DNA of 64,000 nt, taken from positions 1 through 64,000 of the forward strand of contig NZ_AMPO01000006.1 of the NCBI RefSeq assembly GCF_000302455.1, in the 5' to 3' direction. The DNA comes from Methanobacterium formicicum DSM 3637. Lineage in GTDB: Archaea > Methanobacteriota > Methanobacteria > Methanobacteriales > Methanobacteriaceae. A program made the translations under genes and the position numbers. Below are positions 13,152 to 21,426 of the stretch, piece by piece (position 1 is the first letter of the stretch; the number at the start of each line of letters is the position of its first letter). Below the pieces are notes generated by a model. The model was not told the origin of the DNA, ran no database searches, and worked only from the letters and a program-made list of their open reading frames with translations.

Positions 13152-13496
13152 ATGAGTAATGTCTTTGAAAGATTCGAGAAAGAAATGAGGAGGGGCGCTA
13201 TACAGGTAGCAGTGATGTGTTTACTTGAAAAGGAGCATTACGGCTATGAAATTACCAAGAACCTTAAAAATTCAGGGTTAAAAGTAGAAGAAGGAACATT
13301 ATATCCATTGCTCAGGCGTCTTGAAAATGACAAACTCCTCTCGAGTCGATGGGATACTGAGGATACACGGCCCAGAAAATACTACACTGTAACTGATTAC
13401 GGGAGAAAAGTTAGAGAAAACTGGCTGGATTTTTTCAAATCAATAAATGAATCAATTGAACAATTTGAAAACAATTTAAAATCACAGGATAGGTGA
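13152..13496 (+). CDS. PadR family transcriptional regulator
   Basis: A 114-residue winged-helix protein. It has MSNVFERFEKEMRRGAIQVA, then GYEITKNLKNSGLKVEEGTL with YPLLRRLENDKLL, the PadR recognition helix and wing, and a C-terminal dimerisation helix (WLDFFKSINESIEQFENNLK). I place the start at the ATG at 13152 behind GTGAGG; GTG 13137 and ATG 13146 are also in frame. Its stop is 6 bases before the sulfite reductase gene, whose ribosome site AGGTGA lies in its own last codons. PadR regulators typically pair with HAAS-domain proteins, and the next gene begins with a HAAS domain. Confidence 0.92.
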   Translation: MSNVFERFEKEMRRGAIQVAVMCLLEKEHYGYEITKNLKNSGLKVEEGTLYPLLRRLENDKLLSSRWDTEDTRPRKYYTVTDYGRKVRENWLDFFKSINESIEQFENNLKSQDR

Positions 13497-13502
13497 ATAG
13501 AC

Positions 13503-15560
13503 ATGATTATTGATGATTATATTAAAGAAGTAACAAAAGGTATGGGTCCAGATCAGCAGAAAGAGGTTTCTGAAGAACTTAAAACTCATATATTGGACAG
13601 TGCTGATGCCATAGCATTGGAGAAGAATGTGGAAGTTAATGAGGAAATAATAGCCCAGGCCATATCCCTGATGGGAACCCCAGAGAAACTGGCTAAAATG
13701 TACCCCAAACTGGACCACGCCTGGAAACTGGATGAAATAGTTGAAAGCGACATGTGTGCCAAGTGCGGTACCTGTGCAGTGATCTGTCCCAACAACATCC
13801 TATCCTTCGATGGAAAACCAGAATTAACCGAAGAATGCCTCCGAAACGGTCATGGAATGTGTTTCGAGGTTTGTCCACGTGTTTCATCCGGAAAATACCA
13901 GATAAAAATCAGGGAGAAATTCACCGAAGAAATGTACTACGGAAGGGGTTCTTCCAGTGGACAGGATGGTGGAGCAGTCACCACCTTCTTAAAACATCTA
14001 CTGGAAAACGATAAAATCGACGGGGCCATAGTTGTGGGTGATGAGTACTGGAAACCAGTTTCACTCATAGTACAAAATGCAGAAGATCTCCTGAAAACAT
14101 CCAAGTCCAAATACACCATATCCACCCTGGAAGCACTGAAAACTGCAGGAGACATGGGACTGGAAAGAGTGGCCATAGTAGCCCTACCCTGCCAGATAAA
14201 CGGCCTCAGGAAACTCCAGTACTTCCCATACCTGGCAAAACATGAGGAAGAACTGGGAAGAACAGGTAAACCAGTCAAACTCCCCAAGATCGAGTACCTC
14301 ATAGGCCTTTTCTGCACAGAAAAATTCGATTACGGAAATATGAAACAGATCCTGGAAGATAACCAGATAAAAATGGAAGACGTTGAAAAATTCAACGTTA
14401 AAAAGGGAAAACTCCGGGTGCAGGTGGATGGAGAGGAGAAGAAAATAGATCTGGATAAGATAGAACTTTGTGCCGGATGCAAGATGTGCAGGGATTTTGA
14501 CGCCGAGATGGCCGATGTTTCCATTGGATCAGTGGGAAGTCCCGTGGGCTACTCCACCATCATCATCAGAACTCCAAAAGGTCAGGAGATTAAAGAGGCC
14601 CTGGAACTTGAGGAAGGTGTTAAGCCTGAGGAGATTGAAAGACTTCGCCAGTTCAAGCTTAAAAGGTTCCAGAAGGAACTGCAAAGAAGAAAAGAAGATG
14701 AAGAGTTCATATCCTTTTACTGGGCCTCGGATTATGCTGGTGTTGCCAGTAGAGCAGATGGCACCTACTTTATAAGGATACGGGCCAAACCAGCTGGCTG
14801 GTATGAAGCACAGGAAATCAAGGAAATTCTGAACGTGGCCGAAGAATTTGGTGCCAGGATAAAGATGACCAACAGGGGAGCATACGAGCTTCACGATATA
14901 ACAGGTTTTGATGTGGAGGAAGTGGTAACCAGACTCAATACACTGGGCTTGGTAACTGGTTCTGAGGGCCCACTGGTCAGGGCAACACTGGCCTGCCCTG
15001 GTAAGGAAAATTGTGGCAGTGGACTCATAGACACCACCGCGATATGTAAAACCATTGAAGAACGGTTCATGGAAAAACCAACACCCTACAAGTTCAAAAT
15101 AGCAGTCAGTGGCTGTCCCAATAAGTGCATGAGGCCCCAGATACACGATGCAGGTATAGCCGGTATAAAATACCCCCAGACCAATGAAGATGAGTGTAAT
15201 GGTTGTGGAAGATGCTCCGAAGTCTGCAAGGTGGAAGCCATTAACATAAGAGGCGAAACATCCTACACCAACTACGATATATGCGTAGGATGTGGGAAGT
15301 GCATGACTGCCTGCCCCCACAATGCACGGGAAACCAAAGAAGAAGGTTTCATGCTCTACATAGGTGGTAAAGCCGGTAGGGAACTGGTACAAGGATTCAG
15401 TACCAAGGTTGAAACAGTAGATGAAGTAACCGATTACATAGACAGTGTACTCAAGGTTTACAATAAATATGCAGATAAACCACAAAGAGAACGCCTGGCA
15501 TCAACCATAAAACGTATTGGGCAGACTAAGTTTATTAATGAGGTTAAGGAAGGTCTTTAA
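13503..15560 (+). CDS. fsr: F420-dependent sulfite reductase with N-terminal HAAS domain
   Basis: A 685-residue protein. Residues about 1-66 (SEELKTHILDSADA, ISLMGTPEKLAKMYPKL) match the HAAS alpha-solenoid domain. From Met66 the protein follows known Fsr: ferredoxin cysteines 85, 88, 91, 95, an F420H2-oxidising FrhB-like domain to about 390, then a sulfite-reductase half with siroheme/4Fe-4S cysteines 498, 504, 538, 542 and an inserted ferredoxin (CNGCGRCSEVCK, CVGCGKCMTACP). Fsr reduces sulfite to sulfide with F420H2, detoxifying sulfite and letting methanogens use it as sulfur source. Known Fsr proteins are about 620 residues and start near Met66, so the N-terminal domain is extra. It is co-transcribed with padR. 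A perfect hairpin follows it. Confidence 0.93.
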   Translation: MIIDDYIKEVTKGMGPDQQKEVSEELKTHILDSADAIALEKNVEVNEEIIAQAISLMGTPEKLAKMYPKLDHAWKLDEIVESDMCAKCGTCAVICPNNILSFDGKPELTEECLRNGHGMCFEVCPRVSSGKYQIKIREKFTEEMYYGRGSSSGQDGGAVTTFLKHLLENDKIDGAIVVGDEYWKPVSLIVQNAEDLLKTSKSKYTISTLEALKTAGDMGLERVAIVALPCQINGLRKLQYFPYLAKHEEELGRTGKPVKLPKIEYLIGLFCTEKFDYGNMKQILEDNQIKMEDVEKFNVKKGKLRVQVDGEEKKIDLDKIELCAGCKMCRDFDAEMADVSIGSVGSPVGYSTIIIRTPKGQEIKEALELEEGVKPEEIERLRQFKLKRFQKELQRRKEDEEFISFYWASDYAGVASRADGTYFIRIRAKPAGWYEAQEIKEILNVAEEFGARIKMTNRGAYELHDITGFDVEEVVTRLNTLGLVTGSEGPLVRATLACPGKENCGSGLIDTTAICKTIEERFMEKPTPYKFKIAVSGCPNKCMRPQIHDAGIAGIKYPQTNEDECNGCGRCSEVCKVEAINIRGETSYTNYDICVGCGKCMTACPHNARETKEEGFMLYIGGKAGRELVQGFSTKVETVDEVTDYIDSVLKVYNKYADKPQRERLASTIKRIGQTKFINEVKEGL

Positions 15561-15575
15561 TAAAAAAGGTTAATT

Positions 15576-15598
15576 ATCCCCCTCTGGGGGATAATCAT
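15576..15598 (+). terminator. Hairpin terminator between fsr and the convergent ABC genes
   Basis: A perfect inverted repeat with 10-base arms (ATTATCCCCC / GGGGGATAAT) and a TCT loop lies 16 bases past the fsr stop. It can serve both convergent transcripts. The following 15608-15655 contains three GTTAACTA repeats. Confidence 0.75.
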
Positions 15599-15650
15599 CT
15601 CCTCTTCAAGAGTTAACTAATTCTTCAGAAGTTAACTAATGTTTAATAAG

Positions 15651-16306
15651 TTAACTACTATTACCAATCTTCCCATCTTTCATCTTGACAGTTTTATGGG
15701 CGTACTCTGCAGCCATGGGGTCGTGAGTGACTATAATAATACTCATCCCTTCATGGTTTAACTCGGTTAACAGATCCATGATCATCCGGCTGTTTGTGGT
15801 GTCCAGTTCCCCTGTTCATCAGCGAGTATTAAAACAGGATCGTTGGCCAGGGCTCTGGCTATAGCTACTCGTTGTTCTTCTCCGCCGGATAACTGGGTTG
15901 GAAGTCGATCATATTTTCCTGAGAGTCCCACTCTGTCAAGAATTTTCCTGGCTTTTTCCTGGTCTGGTTTTATCATGGGAAGCATGACATTCTCTTGTGC
16001 GGTTAACTGGGAAAGTAAGTTAAAGCGTTGGAAGATGAATCCGATTTTGGTTCTTCTCAGTTTGGCCTGTTGTTTTCCTGAAAGTTCTTTGATGTTTTCA
16101 CCGTTAAGGATAACATCTCCCTTGGTGGGTTGATCAAGTATGCCAGCCAGGTGCAGAAGGGTTGATTTCCCGGACCCTGAAGGCCCCATCACTGCTATGA
16201 ATGCACCATCTTCTACCTTGAAGTTAATCCCTTGAATAGCATTGATTTTTTCCGCACCCATCTGGTATGTTTTCCATACTTCTTTAATTTCCAGTATATC
16301 AGTCAT
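15651..16306 (-). pseudogene. MacB/LolD-type ABC transporter ATPase, frameshifted
   Basis: The 174-residue open part has Walker A (GPSGSGKST), Q-loop (FIFQRFNLL), signature LSGGEEQRVAIARAL and Walker B (VLILADE). It then leaves frame where the family has PTGNLDT. On the coding strand GATGAA is followed by CAGGGGAA and CTGGAC; about four bases are missing around 15807-15814. From CTGGAC the rest of the domain (LDTTNSRMIMDLLTEL ... IIIVTHDP) continues in another frame to TAA at 15651. The H-loop is therefore cut off and the ATPase should be inactive, unless this is an assembly error. It overlaps the permease gene by 8 bases, as in intact MacB-like pairs. Confidence 0.85.
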
Positions 16307-17378
16307 AACGCAATGCCTCCACTACGTTGAGTCTTGATGCTCTCCAGGCAGGGTATAATCCAGCCAGGACACTGAGCACTGTAGCTCCACCTACCACAGA
16401 CAGAACCAGCCAGACCGGTAACATATACATTAGAGTGATGTCTTCCACTCCAAGCTGTGCTCCGTAGAATGTTATAGCCAGTTGCAGGAGTACTGCAGCT
16501 ATTATTAAACCAAATATTGATCCAATAAAACCTAATAGACCAGCTTCCATGAGGATACTGCCTAACACTTCACGGTTGGTAAATCCAATGGCCTTTAAAA
16601 CTCCAATTTCACGTGTTCTTTCGGTTACATTAACCAGCATGATGTTCACAATACTAATAACTCCCACTATGAGTCCTATACTGGCAATTGCACCTATAAA
16701 GAGCATTATACCATTCATTGCATCATCAATCTGTTTAGAGTAGTCAGACTGGGTCATTGCCATGGTCCCTGGGACCTGACTTTCAACAGTGTTTTTGACT
16801 GTATCAGGATCTCCTTTAACACTGGCAGTGACATCGGATACTTTATTATCATTTAAAGGAAGGGCTTGGTCAATGTCTAATAATACAAGGCCCTGCATTG
16901 TTTTTTGTTTGGTTGTACCGGTTATAGTAAACTCTTTATCATTAATAACGATCTTGCTGCCTATTTTGTAATCGAATTTATCCACAAGTGTTTGATCAAC
17001 CACCACCCCGTTGGTTCCGTTTACCTTGTATTGATCCCAACTAGACACACCCACAACGTATATTGGTGTTCTGTTAATTTCTGAGGAGAATGCAGTTTCA
17101 TCTTTTACATTATAAAGCTGTGACATGTTTTGGATTTTACTCACAGCTTCTGAATCTAGATAGTATTCTCCTGATGAATAAGCCCCTCCAGAACTATTAT
17201 ATATGGTTATATCACCGGCCATAGATTGCATTTTGTCTTTGGTATAGGCTTTCATCCCAGTTCCTGCACCCATGAGAAGAAGCAGAGTGGCCACTCCAAT
17301 TATTATGCCCAGCATGGTAAGAGCACTCCTCAACTTCCTTCTTTTCAAATTCTTAAACGATAATCCATATATGCCCAT
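16299..17378 (-). CDS. MacB-like ABC transporter permease (FtsX domain)
   Basis: A 359-residue protein: one N-terminal membrane segment (LTMLGIIIGVATLLLLMGAG), a large extracytoplasmic MacB-type periplasmic core domain (about 45-215), and three C-terminal FtsX segments ending in LYPAWRASRLNVVEALRYD. It would work with the adjacent ATPase in export or mechanotransmission of peptides or lipoproteins. The ATPase is frameshifted, so the pair may be dead or may borrow another ATPase. Transcribed on the minus strand downstream of the XRE/membrane pair, separated by 116 bases. Confidence 0.9.
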   Translation of the reverse strand: MGIYGLSFKNLKRRKLRSALTMLGIIIGVATLLLLMGAGTGMKAYTKDKMQSMAGDITIYNSSGGAYSSGEYYLDSEAVSKIQNMSQLYNVKDETAFSSEINRTPIYVVGVSSWDQYKVNGTNGVVVDQTLVDKFDYKIGSKIVINDKEFTITGTTKQKTMQGLVLLDIDQALPLNDNKVSDVTASVKGDPDTVKNTVESQVPGTMAMTQSDYSKQIDDAMNGIMLFIGAIASIGLIVGVISIVNIMLVNVTERTREIGVLKAIGFTNREVLGSILMEAGLLGFIGSIFGLIIAAVLLQLAITFYGAQLGVEDITLMYMLPVWLVLSVVGGATVLSVLAGLYPAWRASRLNVVEALRYD

Positions 17379-17494
17379 TTACTCGCCTCAATTTACTTTT
17401 TTTTAAATTTGTTCCCCTTATTGATTGTTTTTAAAGATATTTTCAAGATTTTAAGGTTTATTATAAGAAAATTGTCTAATCTCCTCCGCAATTA

Positions 17495-17695
17495 TCATAT
17501 CTCTTCTAGAATAAACACTTCCTCAATATTTTTTCTTTTTAAAGCTTTTGTCACGTTGTATGCTAAGATTAATGATGGATTGTACCTTCCCTGCTCTAGA
17601 GCAATGATTGTCTGTCGGGTTACATCCACAGCTTCTGCTAACTCTTCCTGAGTCATTTTAAGCTCTTTTCTAAATTTTTTAATTTCAGTCTTCAT
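17495..17695 (-). CDS. XRE-family small HTH regulator
   Basis: A 66-residue protein that is almost entirely a Cro/C1-type helix-turn-helix: MKTEIKKFRKELKMTQEELA then EAVDVTRQTIIALEQGRYNP. The short form (YgzD-like) commonly pairs with a small membrane protein gene upstream. Here that gene ends 25 bases before it on the same strand. It probably controls the upstream palindromic promoter and possibly the ABC genes; that is inference. Confidence 0.9.
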   Translation of the reverse strand: MKTEIKKFRKELKMTQEELAEAVDVTRQTIIALEQGRYNPSLILAYNVTKALKRKNIEEVFILEEI

Positions 17696-17720
17696 TTTTT
17701 CCCACAGTTTTAATTCGTTT

Positions 17721-18134
17721 TCAACTCCTCCGCTCCAGTTTATATAGGGTCATGACATTTATTATTCCACCTATGAGTGCTGTAATTATGAATAATATGC
17801 TTAAATTAGCTTTAATTCCACTAAAGCTTGAGAATATAATGGACATGATGATCATGGTTATGATCATCCCCCATGCAGCATTTCTCATGGCAATGGCGGA
17901 GTGGATCTGTTCTCTTTCATCCAGTGATTTTAAAGATGCGCTTAATGCATCCATAAATAAGAAAAGGAATAATACTGTAGCAATTAAATTAATAATTAAA
18001 TTTTCTGTGAATAATATTCCAAATAAAAGACCTATTATTGCAACTGTTAAATAAACTGCCCCTTGCCAGGTTATTTTGTAACCCAAAAAACCCCGATTTT
18101 TTCTTTTGAACCATTCTGGTTTTGCAATAATCAT
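17721..18134 (-). CDS. DUF2178-like four-segment membrane protein
   Basis: A 137-residue protein starting MIIAKPEWFKRKNRGFLGYK, with four hydrophobic helices in two pairs around a charged linker (SLKSLDEREQIHSAIAMRN). The DEREQIH-type linker is typical of DUF2178-like proteins encoded with XRE regulators in archaea and Firmicutes. The start at 18134 has the ribosome site AGGTGG; an upstream ATG at 18149 lies before that site. Function unknown. Confidence 0.75.
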   Translation of the reverse strand: MIIAKPEWFKRKNRGFLGYKITWQGAVYLTVAIIGLLFGILFTENLIINLIATVLFLFLFMDALSASLKSLDEREQIHSAIAMRNAAWGMIITMIIMSIIFSSFSGIKANLSILFIITALIGGIINVMTLYKLERRS

Positions 18135-18156
18135 TTTTCCACCTGTCAAAAATATA

Positions 18157-18171
18157 TTACATTTTATGTAA
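18157..18171 (-). promoter_or_regulatory. Inverted repeat TTACAT-TTT-ATGTAA upstream of the XRE operon
   Basis: A perfect 6-base-arm inverted repeat lies 22 bases before the start codon, with a further half-site TATTACATA just upstream at 18178-18186 and an AT-rich TATA zone around it. A likely binding site for the XRE protein of this operon. Confidence 0.5.
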
Positions 18172-18253
18172 GAAATATATTACATATTATTTAAATGTTT
18201 CTATTTTGTGGAAAAATATTACTCCGAATATAACTCATCTTCCCTTAACTGTT

Positions 18254-18507
18254 TAATCAGTTGAATATTTTGAAAATTAATTTAAATCACAGGATGGAGG
18301 CAGCACAGACTGTATCTGCACTGCCTGAGAAATAAAAGAAGAAAGTTTTATGTTTATGTGGGTGGCAAAACAGGTAGAGAAGTGGTGGATGGAGTCAGTA
18401 TAAATAAACACATTAAATGAGTTAACTGATTACATGTGCAGTTTACTGAGAGTTTACAACAAGTACGCAGATAAACCACAAAAAAGAAGATTGGTCACAG
18501 TTTCTTA
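18254..18507 (+). pseudogene. Decayed second copy of the padR-fsr locus (tails only)
   Basis: 18254-18297 matches the last codons of padR (shared ATCA-TTGAA, TTTGAAAA, AATTTAAA and TCACAGGAT). 18298-18507 matches the 3' end of fsr: in one frame it gives FYVYVGGKTGREVVDGVS against FMLYIGGKAGRELVQGFS in the intact gene, and further on the DNA for YNKYADKP is nearly the same. Stops and frameshifts interrupt it, and about 2 kb between the two tails is missing. It lies on the same strand as the intact locus, 2.7 kb beyond its end. Confidence 0.75.
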
Positions 18508-18554
18508 AGAATATCAAGTTGTTTCAGGAGAAAAACAGCCACTTTAGAGTCTTT

Positions 18555-18708
18555 TTTTAATCCAAAAAATAACCCTTCAAACCTCACCCTTCAATTCCTT
18601 TAACTCCTTCTTCATTCCTGCAACAAGTTGTGTTAGTTTCCTGATTCCATCCAAGGAAAAATTAATTGGAGAACTTTTGATATTTAAGTAGTCGATATGT
18701 CTCAAGTA
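18555..18708 (-). pseudogene. Integrase 3'-end remnant (a)
   Basis: Reads LNIKSSPINFSLDGIRKLTQ then LVAGMKKELKELKGEV and a stop at 18577. This is the C-terminal tail of a tyrosine recombinase seen repeatedly in this island. Similarity stops abruptly near 18708; the upstream part of the same gene continues at 20096, on the far side of an inserted 1.4-kb block. Confidence 0.7.
18684..18708. repeat. 25-bp direct repeat, copy 1 (putative att core)
   Basis: This 25-base segment and the one at 20096-20120 match at 23 of 25 positions (core TCGATATGTCTCAA). They bracket the truncated histone and COG4280 genes and lie in the integrase coding sequence. Confidence 0.65.
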
Positions 18709-18860
18709 ATTAATGCTAGCTAATTTGTTGGGGTTATATTATTTGAACTATTTTTTCACATTTGATTCATTAAACTAACTAGAAAATTAGTTTATTTAAC
18801 AATCTTAATCAAACTTGAAACTGTTACTTTTGTCATTTAAATCTTCCTTTGGTGCTTATT

Positions 18861-19856
18861 TCATGATTTAGTCTGCATGGATTGTGATTGTCTTCCCATA
18901 GCGGCCCACAAGCTTATAGTGATACCTGCGACTAGTATGGCACCTAGAAGCAGCGGAGCACTTGGGAATGCGCTGATGCTGTGGAGGAAAAATACAGCAA
19001 CTATGGTAATGGTAAAGCCCCAAAAGACCGTCCAGTCTCCACAGAAAAAGTCAAAAAGCTCCCTCAGGATGCGGAGCGGAATAGGATACTTTTGCTGGGT
19101 TGGCTCTTTTATATTTGAATTCAGCGTACGTTGGCTTATCCACTTGATTAGTAGCAGGCACAACAGTAGATAGTACGCGATCAGCACGAGGATAAACAGA
19201 TCAGAAAGCGGCCATGTGATGCCGAGCCCTTCTCCGCTCCAAAATGTACCGAATGTCACTAGCATGATGCCCACCATGAACTTGAGCGTATTTTCAGGGA
19301 TATTGGTAAGCGGTTTGCGTATCGCCACACCCAGCACCATCACGACAATGAGCGCCATAAGAGCAGCGATACTGGTTGTTGAAAGCCCTTGAAATGCATC
19401 TGTAGCGCCGGTCAAACCGAAAGTGATAACGATCACGGCGACCTCCAATCCTTCAAGAAGTACACTTTTGAAGGAAGTTAGAAAACCGAATTTGCTGAAT
19501 TTAGAGCTATCTTCGCCCATATCATCAAACTCATGTCTACGTGTCTCGTATATTCTGGCTTCATCATGTTTGGCCTTGAGCCCGGTATAACGTAAAATTG
19601 CCTTTTCCAGCCACTGGATACCGAAAAGCACTAAAATAACTCCGATCACAATGCGCAGGATATCGATAGGGACAAACAGGACGATAGCGCTGCCAAACAC
19701 TGCAACAAGCACCGCCAATACGGCAAATCCTGCAACTGCACCCCACAAGCTGCTTTTCCAGTTGATTGTTGTACCGATGGCCAGTACGATAGTTAGGGCT
19801 TCGACGAATTCAACGATAGATGCCAAAAAAGCCGGTAAAAAAAGAGACCAGATCAT
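18861..19856 (-). CDS. COG4280-type multi-pass membrane protein (possible cation transporter)
   Basis: A 331-residue protein with about nine or ten hydrophobic segments. Two related halves begin EFVEALTIVLAIG and LLEGLEVAVIVITFG; paired Glu motifs of this kind occur in the GDT1/LysE and FTR1 transporter types, so ion transport is plausible but unproven. COG4280 is my closest family by pattern. Codon use is visibly richer in G and C than its neighbours, which suggests lateral transfer. The ATG at 19856 has AGGAG as ribosome site, located in the last codons of the small histone-like gene upstream, so the two are coupled. An inverted repeat at 18772-18793 may terminate it. Confidence 0.7.
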   Translation of the reverse strand: MIWSLFLPAFLASIVEFVEALTIVLAIGTTINWKSSLWGAVAGFAVLAVLVAVFGSAIVLFVPIDILRIVIGVILVLFGIQWLEKAILRYTGLKAKHDEARIYETRRHEFDDMGEDSSKFSKFGFLTSFKSVLLEGLEVAVIVITFGLTGATDAFQGLSTTSIAALMALIVVMVLGVAIRKPLTNIPENTLKFMVGIMLVTFGTFWSGEGLGITWPLSDLFILVLIAYYLLLCLLLIKWISQRTLNSNIKEPTQQKYPIPLRILRELFDFFCGDWTVFWGFTITIVAVFFLHSISAFPSAPLLLGAILVAGITISLWAAMGRQSQSMQTKS

Positions 19857-19862
19857 ACAACA

Positions 19863-19976
19863 TTACTCCTGCAATTGCCTTAAATAATCCCTTAAAATAT
19901 CCCATGCATCTTTACTTACTCTTGGAGCACCCGCATTTTTCATGATTCTACCTACTGGAGCTTTTGGTAATTCCAT
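19863..19976 (-). CDS. Truncated archaeal histone (37 residues)
   Basis: Reads MELPKAPVGRIMKNAGAPRV then SKDAWDILRDYLRQLQE and a stop. The first 24 residues are those of an archaeal HMf-type histone (helix 1, loop 1 and the start of helix 2). The second half of the histone fold is absent. It keeps a good ribosome site (GGTGAG, 4 bases before the ATG) and an AT-rich promoter zone. Six bases separate it from the COG4280 gene. It could be a broken histone gene cut by insertion, or a retained short leader cistron. Confidence 0.7.
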   Translation of the reverse strand: MELPKAPVGRIMKNAGAPRVSKDAWDILRDYLRQLQE

Positions 19977-20095
19977 AAATCTCACCACATCATTATATTT
20001 TATTAAAATGATTCATTGCTATTAATATGGTATAGATGTTCTCATAATAAAATAATACTTAAATATTTTAAGTAATTAAAAATCTAATGAACTAG

Positions 20096-20305
20096 TTAAG
20101 TATTCGATATGTCTCAACTATCTTTTTCGGAGGTCATCGGGGTCAGCTAGGAAGTATGCATCCTGAACCTTATCCTTAAGTTTATGTCCCCATATGCTCC
20201 CGGATTTCCTCTGCCATTCCTGCGTTTATTAGTTGGGTGTTGAAGAATTTCCTGAGCATATGACTGGTTGCTTTGTTGAAGCATCCTCATTTGGTTCCCA
20301 GTTAT
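20096..20305 (-). pseudogene. Integrase remnant (b), with 25-bp repeat copy 2
   Basis: The minus strand carries HKLKDKVQDAYFLADPDDLRKR then a stop, and upstream the DNA for a FFNTQLINAGMAEEIREHM-type segment in shifted frames. YFLADP includes the likely catalytic Tyr of a tyrosine recombinase. 20096-20120 is the second copy of the 25-base repeat. It joins remnant (a) as one gene split by the histone/COG4280 block. Confidence 0.7.
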
Positions 20306-20433
20306 TTAATGAGTAATGAAGAGCATTTGAAATTAAAAAAATATAAAATAAGATGGGATACCCTGGAAACTGGTATCATACATCAATACCTATAGAAGTC
20401 TGATAAAAATATTTTCCAAATTTATTAATTTTT

Positions 20434-20895
20434 CTATATTTTTCCATGTCTCTTCATTTGCATAAGTGTTGGAACATACATAATTACAAATCCAAGGATC
20501 ATGGACAATATAATGTCTGTTGTGCTTAGTATTCCAGATATTATAAAGTTATAGTAGATGAAAACTGTTACAGGTGCGTATATTGCACTTGCAGTGACTA
20601 CACCTGGAGAATATTCACCATACCGCAGGGTATAGTATGCATGCATTAAAAAATTTGTAAATATCCATGCAGCAGTGGCTAATCCTATCACCATAGTCCA
20701 TTCATTGGTATAAAAGATTGCAAGAGATACTGATATTAGAACATAAGCCATGAGAATAATATTTCCAACGAAGAACTCTTTATAGTTTTTAGGTTGTCCA
20801 TAATACTTTATAGCGAAAGGCATGAATCTTGGTGCTTCTTCAATAATATGTATAAAATAAGCTATTGGTACAAGCCATAAAATACTTAAATCCAT
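20434..20895 (-). CDS. HXXEE-domain membrane protein, copy 1
   Basis: A 153-residue protein with four to five hydrophobic helices. The motif HIIEE (residues about 16-20) is the HXXEE signature. It is closely similar along its whole length to the protein at 32253-32714 (shared FLMHAYYTLR/FLIHAYYTLR, GEYSPGVVTA, KRHGKI/KRKGKI ending). The family has no known function; the His/Glu motif in a membrane helix suggests metal binding or an enzyme. The start has GGGGGAT as ribosome site. Flanked on both sides by integrase remnants. Confidence 0.8.
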   Translation of the reverse strand: MDLSILWLVPIAYFIHIIEEAPRFMPFAIKYYGQPKNYKEFFVGNIILMAYVLISVSLAIFYTNEWTMVIGLATAAWIFTNFLMHAYYTLRYGEYSPGVVTASAIYAPVTVFIYYNFIISGILSTTDIILSMILGFVIMYVPTLMQMKRHGKI

Positions 20896-21094
20896 TTTAT
20901 TAATCCCCCTTTTAAAATTAATTATGATTTTTTAAAATTTATAGTAATAAATAACTATTTATTATAAAATTGAATAAAATTAATAATAGAATATTTACTC
21001 ATATCTAACAAAATTTCCTAAAAATAAAATTTTGCCTAATCATTTTAGCTCCAACCTTTGATAGTTACTTGCAATAAGAGCAACTAAATAATCA

Positions 21095-21372
21095 AAAAAA
21101 TAAGCCCCACTCAAGCCTCACCCTTCAACTCTTTTACTCTTTTTTCATTTCCACGACTTGTTTTTGTAAATTATTGATTTCATCCAAGGAGAAATTAATT
21201 GGAGAACTTTTTATATTTAGTGATCGATACTGTCTCAGGTAACTTTTTCGTAGGTCATCTGGGTCGGCTAGGAAATATGCGTCACGAACCCTATCCTTAA
21301 GCTTATGTCCCATCATTGGGGTCCTGAATTCTCTGCATTTCATCTATTAATTAGCTGGGTATTGAAGAGCTT
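21095..21372 (-). pseudogene. Integrase 3'-end remnant (c)
   Basis: The best preserved copy. An open frame of 69 codons (21134-21343) reads GHKLKDRVRDAYFLADPDDL then RKSYLRQYRSLNIKSSPINF. Upstream, KLFNTQLINR continues in a shifted frame, so the open stretch is a fragment of a larger recombinase, not a complete gene. Confidence 0.75.
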
Positions 21373-21426
21373 AATAATAGGTGCTTTATGTTTTGTAAAA
21401 AATGGAAATTTTCATAAAAAATAAAT

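Noticed and set aside
14529..15485. Long antisense frame of 318 codons opposite fsr
   Set aside because: Its composition follows the antisense of a well-conserved enzyme; no ribosome site or domain is present.
21134..21343. A 69-codon open frame as a stand-alone small protein
   Set aside because: Its sequence is the C-terminal end of a recombinase and the rest of the gene continues upstream in another frame, so it is a remnant.
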